A DNA stretch of 10,643 nt, taken from NCBI GenBank assembly GCA_021819025.1, contig JAKASN010000025.1, forward strand, positions 1 to 10,643, in the 5' to 3' direction. The stretch's first letter is position 1. The number at the start of each line of letters is the position of its first letter. The translations under genes and the position numbers were made by a program. Source of the DNA: Actinomycetes bacterium. Lineage in GTDB: Bacteria > Actinomycetota > Acidimicrobiia > Acidimicrobiales > Acidimicrobiaceae. The notes beneath the pieces are model-generated. The model saw only the letters and a program-made list of their open reading frames with translations. It was not told the DNA's origin and searched no databases. Positions 1 through 6,574 of the stretch are shown one piece after another.

Positions 1-1
1 C

Positions 2-1588
2 GTACACCTCATCGACACCCCTGGGCACGTCGACTTCGGATACGAAGTTAGCCGCTCGCTTGCGGCGTGTGAGGGGGTGATACTCCTGGTGGATGCCTCC
101 CAGGGCATTGAAGCTCAAACCTTGGCCAACTGCTATTTGGCGATTGAAAATGACCTTGAGATCGTCGCGGTCTTGAATAAGATCGACCTTCCCGCAGCTG
201 ATCCGGATCGTTATGCCGCCGAGATCGAGACCGTACTGGGAATCCCCGCGGAATCTATCCTTCGCGTTTCCGCCAAGACCGGAGCTGGCGTAGCAGAGCT
301 CCTTGACGCTGTGGTGGCGCGAATTCCCGCTCCGGTGGGTGACCCCTCAGCCCCCCTTCGGGCGTTGATTTTCGACTCCTATTACGACCAGTACCGCGGC
401 GTGGTCTCGTCGATCAGGATCATGGATGGCAAACTCCGATCGCACGATCGCCTCCGGTTCATGCAGGCAAATAGCTTTCATGGCGTGGAAGAGATCGGGG
501 CAAGGACTCCGGTGCCGGTTCCCGTCGACGAACTGGGGCCTGGAGAGGTCGGTTATCTCATCACCGGGATCAAAGACATCGGACAAGCTCGATCCGGTGA
601 GACGGTGACCACTGCGGAAAATGGCGCAACGGTGGCCCTGGCGGGATACCGTCACCCCAAGCCCATGGTCTTTTGTGGCCTGTACCCGGTGGACGGAGAC
701 GAATTTGAAGATTTGCGAGAGTCGCTGGAGAAGCTGCGCCTCAACGACGCATCTTTCAGCTATGAGCCGGAGACTTCACTGGAGCTGGGGTTTGGCTTTC
801 GATGCGGCTTCTTGGGACTGCTCCACATGGAGATCGTGCGAGAGCGTCTTGAGCGGGAGTTTAACCTCTCTTTGATCGCCACGGCACCGTCGGTGGAGTA
901 CCGCGTCCTGCTGGCGGGCAGAGAGGACTTTGTCGTGGTCGACAACCCCTCGGAGATGCCCCCAGCCCAGTCAATTGCCAAGATCGAGGAGCCCTATCTC
1001 AAGATTGACATCCTCACTCCGACGGAATTTACCGGGGCGGTAATGGACCTTTGTCAAACCCGACGAGGTGAGATGCTCCAGATGAGCTACATTTCCCCTG
1101 AGAGGGTGGAACTCAACTATCGTATTCCTCTCGCCGAAGTGGTGATGGACTTCTTTGACGCCCTCAAGTCACGGACTAAGGGTTATGCCAGCCTGGACTA
1201 CGAAGCTGCGGGTTATGCCGAATCCGACTTGGTTAAGCTCGATATCTTGCTGAACTCCGCTCCGGTGGATGCGTTTTCGGCGATAATCCACAGGAGTAAA
1301 TCTTACGACTACGGTCGCAAAATGGTAGCCAAACTTCGAGAGCTCATTCCCCGGCAACTCTTTGACGTTCCCATCCAGGCAGCCGTGGGTGGACGGATCA
1401 TCGCACGCGAAACGGTCAAGGCACGGCGCAAGGACGTTCTCGCTAAGTGCTACGGCGGTGATATCACCCGCAAGCGCAAACTCCTCGAGAAGCAGAAAGA
1501 GGGAAAGAAGCGCATGAAGAACATCGGGAGGGTCGAAGTGCCTCAAGAGGCCTTCATATCCGCGCTGCGTCTCGACGATAACAATTAG
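2..1588 (+). CDS. lepA: Elongation factor 4 (LepA), 5' end cut off by the window
   Basis: LepA is a ribosome-associated GTPase of the translational GTPase superfamily; it is credited with back-translocation of stalled ribosomes and with a role in initiation or 30S assembly. The frame is open from the first full codon (base 2) and gives 528 residues to the TAG stop. E. coli LepA has 599, so about 70 residues, including the P-loop (G1) and switch I (G2), lie outside the window. The sequence begins in the G3 region with IDTPGHVDF, then has the G4 motif [10 protein letters not shown] (from residue 59) and the G5 motif SAKTG. The LepA-specific parts follow: [58 protein letters not shown], and the basic C-terminal domain with [20 protein letters not shown] and [17 protein letters not shown]. 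These track E. coli LepA almost word for word. No frameshift or missing motif is visible. No convincing terminator follows. In many actinobacteria hemW is the next gene; here a P450 is. Confidence 0.97.
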   Translation, partial: VHLIDTPGHVDFGYEVSRSLAACEGVILLVDASQGIEAQTLANCYLAIENDLEIVAVLNKIDLPAADPDRYAAEIETVLGIPAESILRVSAKTGAGVAELLDAVVARIPAPVGDPSAPLRALIFDSYYDQYRGVVSSIRIMDGKLRSHDRLRFMQANSFHGVEEIGARTPVPVPVDELGPGEVGYLITGIKDIGQARSGETVTTAENGATVALAGYRHPKPMVFCGLYPVDGDEFEDLRESLEKLRLNDASFSYEPETSLELGFGFRCGFLGLLHMEIVRERLEREFNLSLIATAPSVEYRVLLAGREDFVVVDNPSEMPPAQSIAKIEEPYLKIDILTPTEFTGAVMDLCQTRRGEMLQMSYISPERVELNYRIPLAEVVMDFFDALKSRTKGYASLDYEAAGYAESDLVKLDILLNSAPVDAFSAIIHRSKSYDYGRKMVAKLRELIPRQLFDVPIQAAVGGRIIARETVKARRKDVLAKCYGGDITRKRKLLEKQKEGKKRMKNIGRVEVPQEAFISALRLDDNN

Positions 1589-1816
1589 CCGGAGGACCCT
1601 GGGCGATCTCGTCGCTATGTACGAGGCTCGTCCGCGAGGCGCTAACCTCCGCACCAGCGATGTCACGTGGTGCCTTTCCCCCTGATTTCAGAGTTCAGCG
1701 CTCACCCAAGCGCCGAGCAGATAAGTCTTGGCGTCGGATCACCCAGTTGGGGCGCGATACGCCATAATCTGGGCGATCTTTGGTTGTGGATGAGTTCGGT
1801 TAGCATCGAGGACAAG

Positions 1817-2992
1817 ATGGACGCTACGCCGATGCAACTACTTGAGGCTCTCGCAAATGATCCCGTGGTGCGAGAAGATCCTTATCCTCTCTATCGCAAC
1901 GCGCGCGCCATGGGCGAAGTGCTTTCCCTCGGAAACGGCTTCTTTGTGGCAAGCGGATATCGCGCCGCCGAGACGGTGCTTCGCAGCCCGAAATTCCAAA
2001 AGGTACCGCCCGATGGCGCGACTCGACGCAGATCGGTCTTCGATCCCGACTACCCAACCTCGATGCTCTTTTTAGACCCCCCTGAACATAGCCGATTGCG
2101 CCGTGCGGTGGCGGGCTACTTTGTGCCCTCGCAAGTTTCCGCGATGCTCACTGCGATAGGCGATTGTGCCAAAGACCTGGTGGGGAGCTTGGTTGCCAAA
2201 GGCGGCGGCGACTTCGTCGAGGAGGTCTCGGCAAAGCTTCCGATTCGGGTGATTTCGTCAATGCTCGGTGTGCCATCGAAAGAGGGTGAGGCTCTTCGCG
2301 CCAGTGTGGCGATTGTGGCCCGCTCGCTTGATCTAGGTAGCGAGTTCGACCCCGTCTCGAGCTCGGAGCTAGCCGTGGCTGGCGCGGAACTTTTGGGGTA
2401 TTTCTCGGATCTCATCGCCCAAGACAGCTCCGGTGCCACGATGCTCGCGAGGATGCAGCACGGGAGCGATCCCCTCAGTGCCAAGGAGAGCGCAGTAATG
2501 GCGCTTCTCCTGTTCATGGCGGGATTCGAGACCACGGCCAATCTCATCTCTTCGATGATCTTTATGATCAGCACCGACGACGGTATCGCCGCACAGGTGA
2601 ATGCTAGGGAGGCAGATATCCCCGCGTTGGTGGAAGAATTTCTTCGCCTCGAGGCCCCGGTTCAGCTCGACGGGCGCGTCGCCGGAGGAGATCTTGACTT
2701 AGCGGGAGTTCGCGTACCAAGGGGGAGTTTCGTGATGACGCTCATAGGCGCGGCCAATCGTGACGCTGAGATCTTCGCAAACCCCGATCAATTCCTACCA
2801 TCGCGCCGCGATGCTACGGTACTCTCCTTTGGCGCTGGCATCCACCACTGCCTCGGTGCCGCGTTGGCCCGAGCAGAGGCTCGCGCGGTGCTCAGTTGCG
2901 TCCGGGAGTTGGGTAGGCCGCGCTTGGTTTCAGCGCGCCGCAAGCCTTCTCTGACCCTTCGTGGCTTCGAATCGCTTGTGGTGGAAGTTTAG
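1817..2992 (+). CDS. Cytochrome P450
   Basis: Haem-thiolate monooxygenase of the soluble bacterial P450 type; the substrate cannot be read from the sequence. Numbered from the ATG at 1817 (391 residues, usual for the family), the landmarks are: DPYPLYRNAR near the N-terminus, the C-helix motif FLDPPEHSRLRR, the I-helix oxygen-activation motif AGFETT (235-240, with acidic E238 and T239/T240), the K-helix ExxR (E274-R277), GAANRDAEIF, and the haem loop FGAGIHHCLG with axial ligand C345. The frame is open back to a GTG at 1667 and has another ATG at 1790. I prefer 1817 because GAGGA at 1808-1812 lies just upstream and the conserved fold begins soon after, whereas no Shine-Dalgarno sequence is visible before 1790; 1790 remains possible. 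A -10-like CATAAT at 1763-1768 has no good -35. There is no ferredoxin or ferredoxin reductase gene nearby, so the redox partner is encoded elsewhere. The photolyase gene follows after 48 bases on the same strand and may be co-transcribed. Confidence 0.93.
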   Translation: MDATPMQLLEALANDPVVREDPYPLYRNARAMGEVLSLGNGFFVASGYRAAETVLRSPKFQKVPPDGATRRRSVFDPDYPTSMLFLDPPEHSRLRRAVAGYFVPSQVSAMLTAIGDCAKDLVGSLVAKGGGDFVEEVSAKLPIRVISSMLGVPSKEGEALRASVAIVARSLDLGSEFDPVSSSELAVAGAELLGYFSDLIAQDSSGATMLARMQHGSDPLSAKESAVMALLLFMAGFETTANLISSMIFMISTDDGIAAQVNAREADIPALVEEFLRLEAPVQLDGRVAGGDLDLAGVRVPRGSFVMTLIGAANRDAEIFANPDQFLPSRRDATVLSFGAGIHHCLGAALARAEARAVLSCVRELGRPRLVSARRKPSLTLRGFESLVVEV

Positions 2993-3040
2993 GTGCCCAT
3001 GTCGGCATGGTACTTCGATCTTTGCAGGGCGGGCTTCTAA

Positions 3041-4441
3041 GTGGCCCCAGTGGTGATGTGGTTTCGTCGCGACCTGCGGGTTAGAGATAATCGTGCTCTG
3101 GCCCGCGCCGCAAGCATTGCAGGTGAAGATGGCGTTGCGGCAATCTTCGCCTTCTCGGCGCAGTTGATGGCAAAGTCGTCGCCTCAGCGAGTCTCCTACC
3201 TGCTGGACGCGTTGCGATCCCTCAATCTCACCGTGGGAGATCGCCTGAACTTCAGCTACGGAGATCCCGCTCGCGATGTTGGGGATTTTGCGAGCTCGCT
3301 TGAGGCAAGCATCGTAGTTGCTACTAGGGAGTTCTCACCTTTGGGGCGCCAGCGTGACCTTCGCGCCAAGGCACTGCTCGCTGAGAGGGGGATCGCTCTG
3401 GAATTGGGCGATTCGCCTTATCTCATTCCTCCCGGGAAGCTCTTGCGGAGCTCCGGCGACCACTACCGAGTCTTTACTCCGTTTTACAAAGCGGTACTCG
3501 CCCAAGGATTCGGAGAACCTCGACCCGCACCGGCAGTGGAGTTCGCTCCGCGGTCTCGATTTGATGCCTTGGCCCAGGAGGCGCTTTTGGCACCGCTGCG
3601 CTTTGATGTCTCGCAATTTCCCGCCAGCGAAGAGGCTGCGCGTCACCGCCTCGTCGAATTTCTTTCCGCTAGCGCGGCTAGTTATCGCGTGGACCGCAAC
3701 GATCCCTCCCTGGAGGGGACTTCGCGCCTCTCTCCCGCACTGCGATTTGGAGTTATACACCCCCGCGAGATCGCCGCGGCCGCGGGGGACTTTCCTGGTG
3801 GCGACGAGGTGCTTCGTCAGTTGGTTTGGCGTGACTTCTTTGCTCAGGTGGCGAGCTCGGCTCCTCGCGGAGTATGGGAGAACTTTGACACGCGTTACGA
3901 CTTGTTCGAGTTCGACGATCCTTCCACTGCTCAAGCCAGAGATCGCCTTGACGCTTGGAAGCAGGGCAGCACGGGATACCCCATCGTGGATGCCGGCATG
4001 CGCCAATTGCGCAACACTGGCTGGATGCACAATCGGGTCAGGATGATTGCCGCCTCCTTTCTCGTCAAGGATCTCCATATCCACTGGAGGATCGGCGCGA
4101 AATTCTTCCTGGAGCACCTGCTCGATGGAGATGTCGCCAGCAACAACTTTTCCTGGCAGTGGGTTGCTGGATCGGGAACTGACGCCGTCCCTTACTTTAG
4201 GGTGTTCAATCCAGTGCTTCAATCCAAGAGGTTCGATGCCACCGGCAACTACATTCGCCGCTTCGTTCCCGAGCTCGCCCACCTCTCCAATAGATTCATC
4301 CATGAGCCCTGGGAGGCCCCATCCCAAGGCCCGCTCGCCGCAAGTAGCTATCCGGAAAGAATCGTTCGCCATGACCTGGAGCGAGAGGAGGCTTTGCGAC
4401 GATACGCCACGATGAAAAGAGGCGGTGGCTGGGAGCGCTAG
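3041..4441 (+). CDS. phr: Deoxyribodipyrimidine photolyase (cryptochrome/photolyase family)
   Basis: Light-driven repair of UV-induced pyrimidine dimers, with FAD as catalytic cofactor. The 466-residue protein has the N-terminal photolyase alpha/beta domain (WFRRDLRVRDNRAL, residues 7-20) that binds an antenna chromophore. The C-terminal FAD domain has RNDPSLEGTSRLSPALRFG (219-237), TGYPIVDAGMRQLRNTGWMHNRVRM (311-335), ASFLVKDLHIHW (338-349) and DGDVASNNFSWQW (362-374). By alignment in my head to E. coli PhrB, N368 matches the flavin-N5 asparagine N378, and W372 and W349 match the electron-transfer tryptophans W382 and W359. Two positions differ: the third, surface tryptophan (E. coli W306) has no counterpart in residues 281-305, and E. 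coli E274, which contacts the dimer, is Q260. The start is GTG at 3041 with AGGGCGGG at 3026-3033; ATG at 3056 would remove five residues and is a weaker alternative. Class I CPD repair is most likely. The antenna type cannot be told. Confidence 0.93.
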   Translation: MAPVVMWFRRDLRVRDNRALARAASIAGEDGVAAIFAFSAQLMAKSSPQRVSYLLDALRSLNLTVGDRLNFSYGDPARDVGDFASSLEASIVVATREFSPLGRQRDLRAKALLAERGIALELGDSPYLIPPGKLLRSSGDHYRVFTPFYKAVLAQGFGEPRPAPAVEFAPRSRFDALAQEALLAPLRFDVSQFPASEEAARHRLVEFLSASAASYRVDRNDPSLEGTSRLSPALRFGVIHPREIAAAAGDFPGGDEVLRQLVWRDFFAQVASSAPRGVWENFDTRYDLFEFDDPSTAQARDRLDAWKQGSTGYPIVDAGMRQLRNTGWMHNRVRMIAASFLVKDLHIHWRIGAKFFLEHLLDGDVASNNFSWQWVAGSGTDAVPYFRVFNPVLQSKRFDATGNYIRRFVPELAHLSNRFIHEPWEAPSQGPLAASSYPERIVRHDLEREEALRRYATMKRGGGWER

Positions 4442-4453
4442 CTAGCTCTAGCG
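4436..4453. terminator. Small palindrome spanning the two convergent stop codons
   Basis: CGCTAG (4436-4441) and CTAGCG (4448-4453) form a perfect 6-bp inverted repeat with a 6-base loop. The left arm contains the TAG stop of the photolyase gene; the right arm contains, on the minus strand, the TAG stop of the FTR1 gene. An alternative outer pairing, AGCGC (4434-4438) with GCGCT (4458-4462), is followed by a short T run on the plus strand (4462-4465). It could act as a weak bidirectional terminator for the convergent pair. The stem is short and the U tract poor, so this is tentative. Confidence 0.35.
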
Positions 4454-5278
4454 GGCGGCGCTTTTACGGCTGGGCTTGCGCCTTGTGGCGCGAGCAAAGA
4501 TGGTGAGAACCACCGCGAGATAGACGACGTATACCAGTCCCTGGAGGATGCTCGGCCGCGATGCGTAGCCGAAGAAGGTGTGCACGATGTCGCCCAGAGT
4601 CGATTGATCGTTGAGAAATGCCGTGGTGTTCCACATCGCATGGGTGAGGATGGGAAGATAACCGAGCTGCTGCAAGTTCTGAATCGCGTCGATGAGGAGT
4701 CCCGCGGCGAAGATCATCAACGCGAAGCCCAAAACCCGAAATGCCCGGGCAACGTTGAGGCGCTTGCCCATTCGATAGACCAAAACTGCGAAAACGAGTG
4801 ACGCCGCAAGCCCGAGGGCGGCGCCAACCACGGCGCCTTTGCCATTGGTGGCAAATACTATCGCCAAGGTAAAGACCATCGCTTCGAGAGACTCCCTGCC
4901 TACCGCTTGGGCTGCCATGAGGCCAAGTCCAAGTCGTGCGCCGCGCTTGAGTGCGAAGTCTGCCTTGTCCCGAAGCTCCTTGGCGAGATTTTTGGCGTGC
5001 GAGGACATCCAAAAAGTCATGTAAGTCATTACCGCTGCGGCGACGAGGTAGGTGACAGTTTCGAACTGCGTTTGGAGCCGGGTGCCAGCGTAGTTTTTGA
5101 GGGTGAGATAGATCGCCGCGCCGGCAAACGTGGCAAAGATAAGGGCGATGACGACACCTACAATGACGTCGCGAAAGTTCTCTCGCTTGTCAATCTTGTC
5201 GAGATAGGCAAGCAGGATCGCTACGATCATCGAAGCTTCGATGCCTTCTCGTAAAAATATCGCAAACGTAGCGAGCAA
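4448..5278 (-). CDS. FTR1/EfeU-family high-affinity iron permease
   Basis: Integral membrane permease of the oxidase-dependent iron transporter family (yeast Ftr1p, E. coli EfeU), which moves iron across the cytoplasmic membrane. The 276-residue protein has about seven hydrophobic segments (roughly 1-24, 36-60, 74-91, 115-143, 148-168, 178-200, 246-264) and a basic C-terminal tail. The first iron-binding motif is canonical REGIE (10-14) in the first membrane segment. The second is RESLE (128-132), with Ser in place of the usual Gly. The C-terminal part (NLQQLGYLPIL, MWNTTAFLND, HTFFGYASRPS) is typical of bacterial members. The start is TTG at 5278: GAGG lies 6 bases upstream, an in-frame stop sits a few codons further up, and the next ATG (residue 17) would cut off the REGIE motif. 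No EfeO, EfeB, multicopper oxidase or cupredoxin gene is adjacent, so it is a lone permease here. It converges with phr, with only six bases between the stops. Confidence 0.9.
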   Translation of the reverse strand: MLATFAIFLREGIEASMIVAILLAYLDKIDKRENFRDVIVGVVIALIFATFAGAAIYLTLKNYAGTRLQTQFETVTYLVAAAVMTYMTFWMSSHAKNLAKELRDKADFALKRGARLGLGLMAAQAVGRESLEAMVFTLAIVFATNGKGAVVGAALGLAASLVFAVLVYRMGKRLNVARAFRVLGFALMIFAAGLLIDAIQNLQQLGYLPILTHAMWNTTAFLNDQSTLGDIVHTFFGYASRPSILQGLVYVVYLAVVLTIFARATRRKPSRKSAAR

Positions 5279-5308
5279 CCAAGACCTCGTTTAATCTCTA
5301 GCGAACGA

Positions 5309-5324
5309 TGGACACTTGAGTCCA
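5309..5324. repeat. Inverted repeat TGGAC-N6-GTCCA upstream of FTR1
   Basis: TGGAC (5309-5313) and GTCCA (5320-5324) are perfect complements around a 6-base centre, about 30 bases upstream of the permease TTG start. The position suits a repressor operator, and it overlaps the only -35-like hexamer seen for the permease. It does not resemble the Fur or IdeR/DtxR consensus. A 5-bp arm can occur by chance. Confidence 0.3.
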
Positions 5325-5449
5325 ACCGGCCATCTGCAACTTTCGCCACGTTTGCATTTGCTTTGACGCCGCTGAATTCTTAGCTTGGGTTTAATTTTAG
5401 AGCGCGTGGAGTTTTACTCGCGACCCCATCACCAAAGTCTTACTCCGAC

Positions 5450-5482
5450 GACACCTACATCTGGCTTGGGCGCTTAGGTGTC
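5450..5482. repeat. Perfect 8-bp inverted repeat (hairpin) in the intergenic region
   Basis: GACACCTA (5450-5457) and TAGGTGTC (5475-5482) are exact reverse complements separated by 17 bases. No T tract follows on either strand, so it is not an ordinary intrinsic terminator. CTTAGG, which partly overlaps the right arm, could alternatively pair with CCTAAG at 5523-5528, so two mutually exclusive foldings are possible. It could be an operator, an RNA element in the glycosyltransferase leader, or part of a small RNA. The structure is directly visible; the role is unknown. Confidence 0.5.
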
Positions 5483-5607
5483 TTCGCGCTTGTGTGGCTA
5501 TCTAGCTTGCGCTTTTGTGCCGCCTAAGGGCAAGGACATCCTCTTTGCGACGGAGTGAAGTTAGGCTGGAATAGTGTTCTGGTACGTGGAAGGATGGCGG
5601 GACCAGC

Positions 5608-6459
5608 TTGAGAGCACCGATCGAGGACGACGGAGAGTTCGACGGGTCGCATCTCCAAGAAGAGATTGAGTCACACGGATTTGCGGTCTTAAGCTCGGAT
5701 GCCTACACTTTCGGGTCACCGACGCCGCTCGCACATCCACTCGTCTCGATCGTGATGCCTTTTTATAACCCTGGTGCTGCTTTCGGCGCCGCGATTCGCG
5801 AGGTCCTCGATGTTTTGGATCGCAGCGGCGTGGGGTATGAACTCATCGCGGTGAGCGACGGCTCTACGGACTCGAGTCCGAACATTCTTGCGCAGTTGGG
5901 CGTCTCCACGGTAAAGGACGTCTACCATCTCCGCCGACACGGCAAAGGCGCGGCGCTTCGTACCGGACTGTTGCTTGGCAAGGGCGACTACCTGGGCTTC
6001 ATCGACGCCGATGGTGATATTGATCCCAACGCGTTGGCCAGCTTTATAGCGATTCTTCGTGTCGATGAGCCCGATATCATCCTTGGCTCAAAGCGCCACC
6101 CCAACTCCGAGGTCGTCTATCCTCCGCTGCGACGAGCGTATTCTGGCATCTATCAGCTGCTTGTGAGAGCTTTATTCGACCTCTCGGTTAAAGACACTCA
6201 GACGGGCATCAAGTTGTGCAAGCGCGAAGTCATCGAGCGGGCTCTCCCCCTCATGGTGGAAAAGCGTTTTGCCTTTGATCTCGAACTCTTCGTGGTTGCA
6301 CGGCGCCTCGGTTATCGCAACTTCTACGAAGCGCCGGTGGTGATCCGGGAGCGCTTCTCAAGCACCGTGAACTTAGTTGCGGTGCTCCGAACCCTAATCG
6401 ATACTTTGGCGATCTTCTATCGGGAGCGAATTTTGCACTTTTATGATCGAAACACCTAA
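5608..6459 (+). CDS. GT2-family glycosyltransferase, polyprenyl-phosphate hexosyltransferase-like
   Basis: A 283-residue GT-A fold inverting glycosyltransferase resembling dolichyl/polyprenyl-phosphate glucosyl- and mannosyltransferases, which move a sugar from a nucleotide donor to a lipid-phosphate carrier at the inner membrane face. A ~44-residue acidic N-terminal extension precedes the catalytic domain. The first strand is PLVSIVMPFYNPG (44-56), then VSDGSTDSS (82-90) with the UDP/GDP-sugar-contacting D84, HGKGAALRTG (111-120), the DXD metal site FIDADGD (131-137; D133, D135), DTQTGIKLCKREV (196-208) and FDLELFVVARRLGY (223-236). No C-terminal membrane segments are present, unlike many DPMS/GtrB proteins, so it is probably peripheral. 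The start is TTG at 5608: an in-frame TAG lies at 5572-5574, no better start lies between, and the next ATG falls inside the first strand. The ribosome binding site is weak (purine-rich 5588-5602). Downstream, GGAGC/GCTCC (6464-6488) could form a hairpin but has no T tract. Donor and acceptor are unknown. Confidence 0.85.
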   Translation: MRAPIEDDGEFDGSHLQEEIESHGFAVLSSDAYTFGSPTPLAHPLVSIVMPFYNPGAAFGAAIREVLDVLDRSGVGYELIAVSDGSTDSSPNILAQLGVSTVKDVYHLRRHGKGAALRTGLLLGKGDYLGFIDADGDIDPNALASFIAILRVDEPDIILGSKRHPNSEVVYPPLRRAYSGIYQLLVRALFDLSVKDTQTGIKLCKREVIERALPLMVEKRFAFDLELFVVARRLGYRNFYEAPVVIRERFSSTVNLVAVLRTLIDTLAIFYRERILHFYDRNT

Positions 6460-6516
6460 ATTTGGAGCAAAAGCGCCACATTCGCTCCTAATCTCAAGCG
6501 CTCTATTCGCTACCAG

Positions 6517-6543
6517 TTGGCACTCGGTAGACTTAACTGCTAA
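6517..6543. promoter_or_regulatory. CIRCE-like HrcA operator
   Basis: TTGGCACTC (6517-6525), nine bases, then AACTGCTAA (6535-6543). Against the CIRCE consensus TTAGCACTC-N9-GAGTGCTAA, 15 of 18 arm positions match and the 9-base spacing is exact. TTGGCACTC is the left arm often seen in actinobacteria. The right arm is degenerate at its inner end, so six of nine base pairs remain. The left arm also supplies a -35-like TTGGCA, so bound HrcA would block the promoter. It ends 31 bases before the hrcA start, consistent with autorepression and heat induction of hrcA-dnaJ. Confidence 0.72.
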
Positions 6544-6574
6544 AGGCATGAGAGTTTAATCTCAAAGGGAAAGC

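Larger units (their letters stand above)
5279..5607. other. 329-bp divergent intergenic region, no gene recognised
   Basis: This stretch lies between the divergent TTG starts of the FTR1 permease and the glycosyltransferase, so it should carry promoters for both. No ORF with family resemblance is present. It is richer in A+T than its surroundings around 5371-5400. Several inverted repeats occur: TGGAC/GTCCA at 5309-5324, GAGT/ACTC at 5409-5419, a perfect 8-bp pair at 5450-5482, and CTTAGG (5473-5478) with CCTAAG (5523-5528). On the minus strand TTGGAC (plus 5320-5325) and TAGAGA (5295-5300) resemble -35 and -10 boxes, but the 19-base spacing is long and the implied start would clip the ribosome binding site. 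For the glycosyltransferase, TTGCGA (5545-5550) is a possible -35 without a well-placed -10. Confidence 0.5.

Noticed and set aside
1763..1768. CATAAT as the -10 box of a P450 promoter
   Set aside because: No -35 hexamer lies at 16-19 bases upstream and there is no extended -10, so it is not listed as a feature.
1667..1816. N-terminal extension of the P450 from the GTG at 1667
   Set aside because: It would add 50 residues without P450 resemblance. GAGGA just before the ATG at 1817 and normal family length favour the shorter protein; the ATG at 1790 cannot be excluded.
3335..4372. 345-codon open frame on the minus strand opposite the photolyase gene
   Set aside because: It lies wholly inside a well-supported gene, shows no family motif and looks like a codon-bias shadow.
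5556..5574. Possible IdeR/DtxR iron box containing TTAGGCT (5561-5567)
   Set aside because: Only 12 of 19 consensus positions match, the right half is lost, and it lies near the glycosyltransferase rather than the iron permease.
6464..6488. Hairpin GGAGC-N15-GCTCC after the glycosyltransferase gene as a terminator
   Set aside because: The stem is only 5 bp with a long loop and no following T tract. GCTCC can also pair within TTCGCTCC to GGAGCGAA at 6423-6430 inside the gene.
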